In this document: positions 60,273 through 64,000 of the stretch, in pieces
How positions within the stretch are numbered: position 1 is the stretch's first letter
How the letters are laid out: each line of letters begins with the position of its first letter
Source: Deltaproteobacteria bacterium
GTDB taxonomy: Bacteria; JADJOY01
DNA length: 64,000 nt
Direction of reading: 5' to 3'
NCBI GenBank assembly: GCA_016713535.1
Contig: JADJOY010000003.1
Span: 62,001 to 126,000, forward strand
Notes under the pieces: generated by a model
Databases searched by the model: none
What the model was told of the DNA's origin: nothing
Seen by the model: the letters and a program-made list of their open reading frames with translations, nothing else
Program-made: the position numbers and the translations under genes

Positions 60273-61022
60273 TTATAGCGCCAGTCCTCCGTCGACGCGG
60301 ATGACCTCGCCGGTCACGTAGCGGGCGGCGTCACTGCACAGGAACATCACGACGTCGGCCACGTCTTCCGGCTTGCCGAAGCGCGCGAGGGCGATGTTGT
60401 CGAGGATGCGCTGCTTGTATTCGTCGCCGAGGCCCTCGGTCATGTCGGTCTCGACGTAGCCGAGGGCGAGGGCGTTGACGCGTACGTTTCGCTTGCCGAG
60501 CTCGCGAGCGAGCGACTTGGTGAGCCCCACCAGCCCGGCCTTGGCCGCCGAGTAGTTGGCCTGCCCGGGCAGCCCGGCGAGCCCGCTCACGCTGGTGATG
60601 TTCACGATCGCGCCGCGCCGCGCCTTGACCATCAACGGCGCCACTTCCTTGCAGAAGTAGAAAGCACCCGAGAGGTTCACGTCGAGGACGCGCTGCCAGT
60701 CCTCGACGTCCATGCGCAGCACCAGCCTGTCTCGGGTGAGGCCGGCGTTGTTGACGAGGATGTCGACGCCGCCGAACGTCTCGCGCACGTCCTTGACCAT
60801 CGCCGTCACGCCGGCCGCGTCGCTGACGTCGAGGCGGTAGCCCTTGGCCTTGCCGCCCGCGCCCTCGATCGTCGCGACCAGCTCGGCGGCGAGGTCGTCG
60901 CGGATCAGGTAGTTGAACGCGACCGCGGCGCGGCGGGCCGCCAGCGCCTGCGCGATGGCGCGGCCCACTCCGCGCGTGGCGCCGGTGACGATCGCGACCT
61001 GTCCGGCGAGGGTCTCGCTCAT
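60273..61022 (-). CDS. fabG: 3-oxoacyl-ACP reductase, FabG type
   Basis: The 249-residue SDR has TGATRGVGRAIAQALAARR, DVSDAAGVTAMVKDV, VDILVNNAGLTRD, the catalytic set SVSGLAGLPGQANYSAAKAGLVGLTKSLA (Ser-Tyr-Lys) and YVTGEVIRVDGGLAL. FabG reduces 3-oxoacyl-ACP in fatty-acid synthesis; related enzymes supply PHA precursors (PhaB). Its ATG overlaps the rimO stop (ATGA). Confidence 0.88.
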   Translation of the reverse strand: MSETLAGQVAIVTGATRGVGRAIAQALAARRAAVAFNYLIRDDLAAELVATIEGAGGKAKGYRLDVSDAAGVTAMVKDVRETFGGVDILVNNAGLTRDRLVLRMDVEDWQRVLDVNLSGAFYFCKEVAPLMVKARRGAIVNITSVSGLAGLPGQANYSAAKAGLVGLTKSLARELGKRNVRVNALALGYVETDMTEGLGDEYKQRILDNIALARFGKPEDVADVVMFLCSDAARYVTGEVIRVDGGLAL

Positions 61023-62506
61023 GGGCGGTCTCCGGACGCCGGACGGCGGGCGCCGCGCCGCGGCTCGGGGGTGGGGATGTCGTCCTCGCCGGCGGCGGGC
61101 GCGTCGCCGACGATCGCGCCGGTGAGGTCCCAGCCCTGCGCATCCTCGATCCGCACCCGCACGAAGTCGCCGGCCACGGCGTCGCCGTCGGTGAGGATCA
61201 CCGAGCCGTCGACCTCGGGTGCCATCGCCTCGCTGCGGCCGATGCCGAGGAGCTCGCTCTCGGGATGCTCGCCCTCGACCAGCACCAGCTGCTCGGTGCC
61301 GATCTCGGCGCGCTGGATCGACTCGGTCGTCGTGGCCTGGTGCGCCATCAGCTCGTCGAGGCGCGAGCGCGCGGTCAGCTCGTCGACGCGCTCGGGCAAG
61401 GTGGCGGCGTGGGTGCCATCCTCGGGCGAGAACGTGAAGGCGCCCACCCACCGGAAGCGGTAGCGGTCGAGCAGCGCCAGCAGTTCGTCGAACTCGCGGC
61501 GGGTCTCGCCGGGGTAGCCCACGATCACGGTGGTGCGCAGCGTGAGGTCACGGACCCGCTCGCGCAGCCGGTCGAGGGTCTCGAGGAGCCCCTTGCGGCC
61601 GTAGGCGCGGCGCATCGAGCGCAGGATCCGCTCGCTCGCGTGCTGCACGGGGATGTCGAGGTAGCGCGCGAACGGCGCGCCCGAATCGAGGAGCTCGATC
61701 ACGGAGTCGCTCACCGCGGTGGGGTAGGCGTAGAGCAGCCGGATCCAGCGCAGTCGCGGCACGGCGCCGAGTGCCTCCATGAGCTGGCCGAGGTCGGGGC
61801 CGTCGCTCGCGCCGCCGCGCAGGTCGCGGCCGTAGGACGTGAGGTCGTGCGCGACGAGCACCAGTTCGCGCACTCCGGACTCGGCGAGAGTCCTCGCCTC
61901 GGCCACCAGGTCGGGGATGCTGCGGCTCGCCTGCGGGCCGCGGATCGCCGGGATGGTGCAGAACGCACAGCTTCGCCCGCAGCCCTCCGCGATCTTCAGG
62001 TACGCGGTGTAAACCGGCGTGGTGCGCAGGCGGGGCGTGGTGGCGGCGGCGTGGAACGCATCCGGTGTGGTGGCGAGCGCGCGCGGCGCGTCCTCTTTCT
62101 GGAGCAGGTCGACGATCTGGTCGATGCCGGCGGGACCGAGGAAGTGGTCGACCTCGGGCATCGTCTTCACGAGGTCGGCGCCGTAGCGCTGCGTGAGGCA
62201 CCCCGCGACCACCAGGCGCTGGATCTTGCCGGCCTCCTTGAGGCGCGCGGCCTCGAGGATGGTGTCGATCGACTCCTCGACCGAGGCCTGCAGGAACGAG
62301 CAGGTGTTGACGATGATGGTGTCGGCGTCCTGGTCGTCGGCGACGACCTCGTAGCCCTTGGCCGCAAGAGTGCCGAGCATCCACTCACCGTCGACGCGGT
62401 TCTTGGCGCAGCCGAGTTGGATGAGGCGGACGCGGTTCGACGCGGGGGGCTCGGCGCAGGTGCGCTTGGTGCGCGCCACGAGGGGCTTCGCTGGTGCTTT
62501 CGGCAT
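61019..62506 (-). CDS. rimO: ribosomal protein S12 methylthiotransferase
   Basis: The 495-residue MTTase has the N-terminal Cys set (LGCAKNRVDGEW, VNTCSF, VAGCLTQRYG) binding one cluster and the radical SAM site CGRSCAFC in EGCGRSCAFCTIPAIRGPQ, then PVQHASERILRSMRR and a C-terminal TRAM-like domain (DGSVILTDG). RimO methylthiolates an aspartate of ribosomal protein S12. It is slightly longer than usual because of an acidic tail (AGEDDIPTPEPRRGARR). A promoter lies 50-80 nt upstream. Confidence 0.95.
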   Translation of the reverse strand: MPKAPAKPLVARTKRTCAEPPASNRVRLIQLGCAKNRVDGEWMLGTLAAKGYEVVADDQDADTIIVNTCSFLQASVEESIDTILEAARLKEAGKIQRLVVAGCLTQRYGADLVKTMPEVDHFLGPAGIDQIVDLLQKEDAPRALATTPDAFHAAATTPRLRTTPVYTAYLKIAEGCGRSCAFCTIPAIRGPQASRSIPDLVAEARTLAESGVRELVLVAHDLTSYGRDLRGGASDGPDLGQLMEALGAVPRLRWIRLLYAYPTAVSDSVIELLDSGAPFARYLDIPVQHASERILRSMRRAYGRKGLLETLDRLRERVRDLTLRTTVIVGYPGETRREFDELLALLDRYRFRWVGAFTFSPEDGTHAATLPERVDELTARSRLDELMAHQATTTESIQRAEIGTEQLVLVEGEHPESELLGIGRSEAMAPEVDGSVILTDGDAVAGDFVRVRIEDAQGWDLTGAIVGDAPAAGEDDIPTPEPRRGARRPASGDRP

Positions 62507-62555
62507 GTCGAGGACAGACGTGGCGCGAGCTGCGGGTGCGCCGGCGAGCCCGCGA

Positions 62556-62584
62556 ACCGTACCACCCGGTCCTCCGCGTCACAA
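62556..62584 (-). promoter_or_regulatory. sigma-70-type promoter of rimO-fabG
   Basis: TTGTGA (62584-62579) and TACGGT (62561-62556) are 17 bp apart on the minus strand. The rimO start is 50 nt downstream of the -10 box. Matches are moderate. Confidence 0.4.
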
Positions 62585-62618
62585 GGAATCGCGGCGCTCC
62601 GCGCGCGCTGTGGCGGGT

Positions 62619-62945
62619 TCAGCCCGCGGGCACGGTCCAGGTGCGGCCGCGGAAGGTGAGGCGCATCGCCGCGCCCTCGTCGTGGACCACCAGGCCCGCG
62701 ATCGGCAGGTCGATCATCCCCTCGAAGTGAAGCGACCCGGCGGCGTACGTGTAGCCGCGTGTCAGCGTACGGCCATCGATCTGGAGCTCCTCGCCGGTGC
62801 CGCAGCACGGGGTTCGGGACGAGAAGACCCGCACCTGCCGGCTGTAGCCGTCGATCGCGTTCACCAGGTCCGCGACCGCGAAGCGCGCGTGGCAGTGGAC
62901 GCAGTGGGTCTCGGCGCGGCCGCCGGGCGAACCGGCCCTCGTCAC
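62619..62945 (-). CDS. small protein with zinc-ribbon-like Cys motif
   Basis: GTG at 62945 overlaps the stop of the beta-propeller gene (GTGA). The 108-residue product has an N-terminal C-V-H-C-H pair (ETHCVHCHARFAV) and a later PCCG (SSRTPCCGTGEELQ), which together could hold zinc. The CVHCH also fits a heme c motif, but there is no export signal, so zinc is more likely. The rest is beta-rich (TYAAGSLHFEGMIDLPIAGL). No family was recognised. Confidence 0.6.
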   Translation of the reverse strand: MTRAGSPGGRAETHCVHCHARFAVADLVNAIDGYSRQVRVFSSRTPCCGTGEELQIDGRTLTRGYTYAAGSLHFEGMIDLPIAGLVVHDEGAAMRLTFRGRTWTVPAG

Positions 62946-64000
62946 GGGATCGCCGGGTGGAAGCCGTAGAGGCCGTCGAGGAGGGCCGGAACCACCAGTA
63001 GTCCGCTCCTCGACATCGAGCTGCCGACGGTGGCGGCGTCGTTCGCGGCGATCGGCTCGCGGTCGAGGATCACTCCGCTTCGCGCGTCGACCACGAACAG
63101 CGTGAGGCCGAAGAGGGCGCCCGGCGGCGCGCCGACGATGTAGGCGAGGCCGTTCGCGGTGTGGACCGCGATCGAGCGCGAGCCGAACTCGCTCGACTTC
63201 CAGAGCAGCTCCGCGTGGTCGCCCGCGTCGCGGAGCGCGAGCGCCGCGGCGTCGCGGGCGCCGGTCGGGATGATCGTGCCGTCGGCCGCGGTGCAGAGGC
63301 TGCCGAGCGGCGAGAAGCCCAGGTCGTAGCTCCAGATCACGTCGCCGGTGCGGGCGTCGAGGGCGAGCACATGGTTGGCTGCGTCGTTCACGTAGAGCCG
63401 CTTGCCGTCGCGGGAGATATCGGGACTCGAGGCGCTGCCGCCCTCGAGGGTCGAGTTCTCCCACTCGGGCTCGACGCGCGGGGAGGTACCGCCCACGTAG
63501 CGCATCGCCACCAGCTTGGTGGGCGGCGCGGCCGGGTCGGTGAGCGTGAAGAAGAAGCGCCCCGAGGCGAAGTCGATGCTCGGCGTGTTGGCGGCGTAGC
63601 AGGTGCCGTCGGCCTTGCCGGTGAAGCAGTCGTAGGGGCTCGAGGTGGCGGGGTCGTAGGTCGCGCCGGGGAGCGTGGCGTAGGGCTCCATGGCGAGCGC
63701 GCCGGTCGCGCGATCGACCACGTACAGCCGGCCGATCTGGGTCATGAAGAGGACCCGCCCGTCGGGGGTGAACTGGGAGCTGATCGGGAAGCCCTCGATC
63801 GGCGTCCTCCAGCGTACCGAGCCATCGGCGCGGAAGCTCACCATCGCGCGGTCGTCGCCGTGATAGAGGTTGCCGTCGGCGTCGATCAGCGGCGACGAGG
63901 TGGCGGCGAGCCCGTTCACCTCGCCGCTGCACCAGCGCTCTTCACCGGTGGCGCCGTCGATCGCGAACAGGTAGCAGGCCGGGTCGGTGGAGCCGCCGAG
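62942..64000 (-). CDS. PQQ-like beta-propeller protein, N terminus outside window
   Basis: The visible 352 residues run to the right edge without a start. They form repeated blades of the type DADGNLYHGDDRAMVSFRADGSVRW, DGRVLFMTQIGRLYVVDRATGAL, DARTGDVIWSYDLGF and VVDARSGVILDREPI, the pattern of PQQ-binding-like or BamB-like propellers. A Cys pair (YDCFTGKADGTCYA) may form a disulfide, which suggests an exported protein. It is coupled to the small protein downstream. Confidence 0.8.
   Translation of the reverse strand, partial: LGGSTDPACYLFAIDGATGEERWCSGEVNGLAATSSPLIDADGNLYHGDDRAMVSFRADGSVRWRTPIEGFPISSQFTPDGRVLFMTQIGRLYVVDRATGALAMEPYATLPGATYDPATSSPYDCFTGKADGTCYAANTPSIDFASGRFFFTLTDPAAPPTKLVAMRYVGGTSPRVEPEWENSTLEGGSASSPDISRDGKRLYVNDAANHVLALDARTGDVIWSYDLGFSPLGSLCTAADGTIIPTGARDAAALALRDAGDHAELLWKSSEFGSRSIAVHTANGLAYIVGAPPGALFGLTLFVVDARSGVILDREPIAANDAATVGSSMSRSGLLVVPALLDGLYGFHPAIP

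Noticed and set aside
62619-62945. Monoheme cytochrome c based on CVHCH
   Set aside because: There is no signal peptide or membrane anchor and a second Cys pair follows, so a zinc site is more likely.

Overview
This window comes from a very GC-rich (roughly 70 percent G+C), Gram-negative bacterium. Evidence for an outer membrane is a COG3014/YcfL/LpoB lipoprotein trio, a FadL-type porin, a YadA-head-like exported repeat protein and multiheme periplasmic cytochromes. The mix of genes (split glycine dehydrogenase GcvPA/GcvPB, a PhaR-type regulator, several ArsA/ParA ATPases, an octaheme cytochrome of the tetrathionate-reductase family, acyl-CoA dehydrogenases) fits a deltaproteobacterial or Myxococcota-like lineage. 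That placement is inference. No rRNA, tRNA, CRISPR array, integrase or IS transposase was found, so this looks like chromosomal backbone with some accessory modules.

Layout. 0-6.2 kb: two acyl-CoA dehydrogenases, a NamZ-type muramidase, a response regulator with a perfect TATAAT box, and the lipoprotein trio ending in LpoB. 6.4-15 kb: small envelope proteins, a MarR/YceI pair behind a palindromic operator, an MBL hydrolase, PA14-domain and glycosyltransferase-like membrane proteins, and a TlpA thioredoxin operon. 15-24.5 kb: an aminotransferase, a putative HExxH metallopeptidase coupled to a methyltransferase, a B12-radical SAM enzyme, an iron superoxide dismutase and an SDR reductase. 24.6-33.1 kb: glycine cleavage genes in two opposed groups (gcvPA-gcvPB forward, folD-gcvT-gcvH reverse) with galactokinase and membrane proteins between. 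33.4-38.5 kb: the head-repeat protein, an M50-like protease, a zinc-ribbon protein and a tightly coupled housekeeping run (maf, yggS, proC, yggT, yggU). 38.6-50.2 kb: a thioredoxin-like protein, a rhomboid protease, three ArsA-type ATPases, one ParA, a PhaR-type regulator, a PlsC-type acyltransferase, and a STAS/ECF sigma/anti-sigma trio. 50.3-57.8 kb: a sigma-54 activator followed by an operon of octaheme cytochrome c, heptaheme cytochrome c/cytochrome b fusion and two YeeE-type sulfur transporters, the last carrying a rhodanese-like domain. 57.9-64 kb: a FadL porin, enoyl-CoA hydratase, FabG, RimO and a beta-propeller protein.

How the genes work together. The strongest functional unit is the sulfur operon: an activator gene, a palindrome, a well-spaced GG-N10-GC sigma-54 promoter and four overlapping or closely spaced genes that could import thiosulfate-like sulfur and exchange electrons between quinone and a tetrathionate-type reductase. 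The second is the ArsA/ParA/PhaR/PlsC neighbourhood, which may concern membrane-protein targeting or storage-granule handling. The third is structural: a family of stem-loop-rich repeats fills the spaces between convergent genes almost exactly from stop codon to stop codon.

Quality warning. At five loci (yceI, the PA14 protein, the protein at 29.45 kb, rhomboid, fadL) one base must be added or removed to restore an obviously continuous protein, and the aminotransferase start suggests a sixth. Most sites lie in short homopolymers, so sequencing or assembly error is at least as likely as true gene decay.
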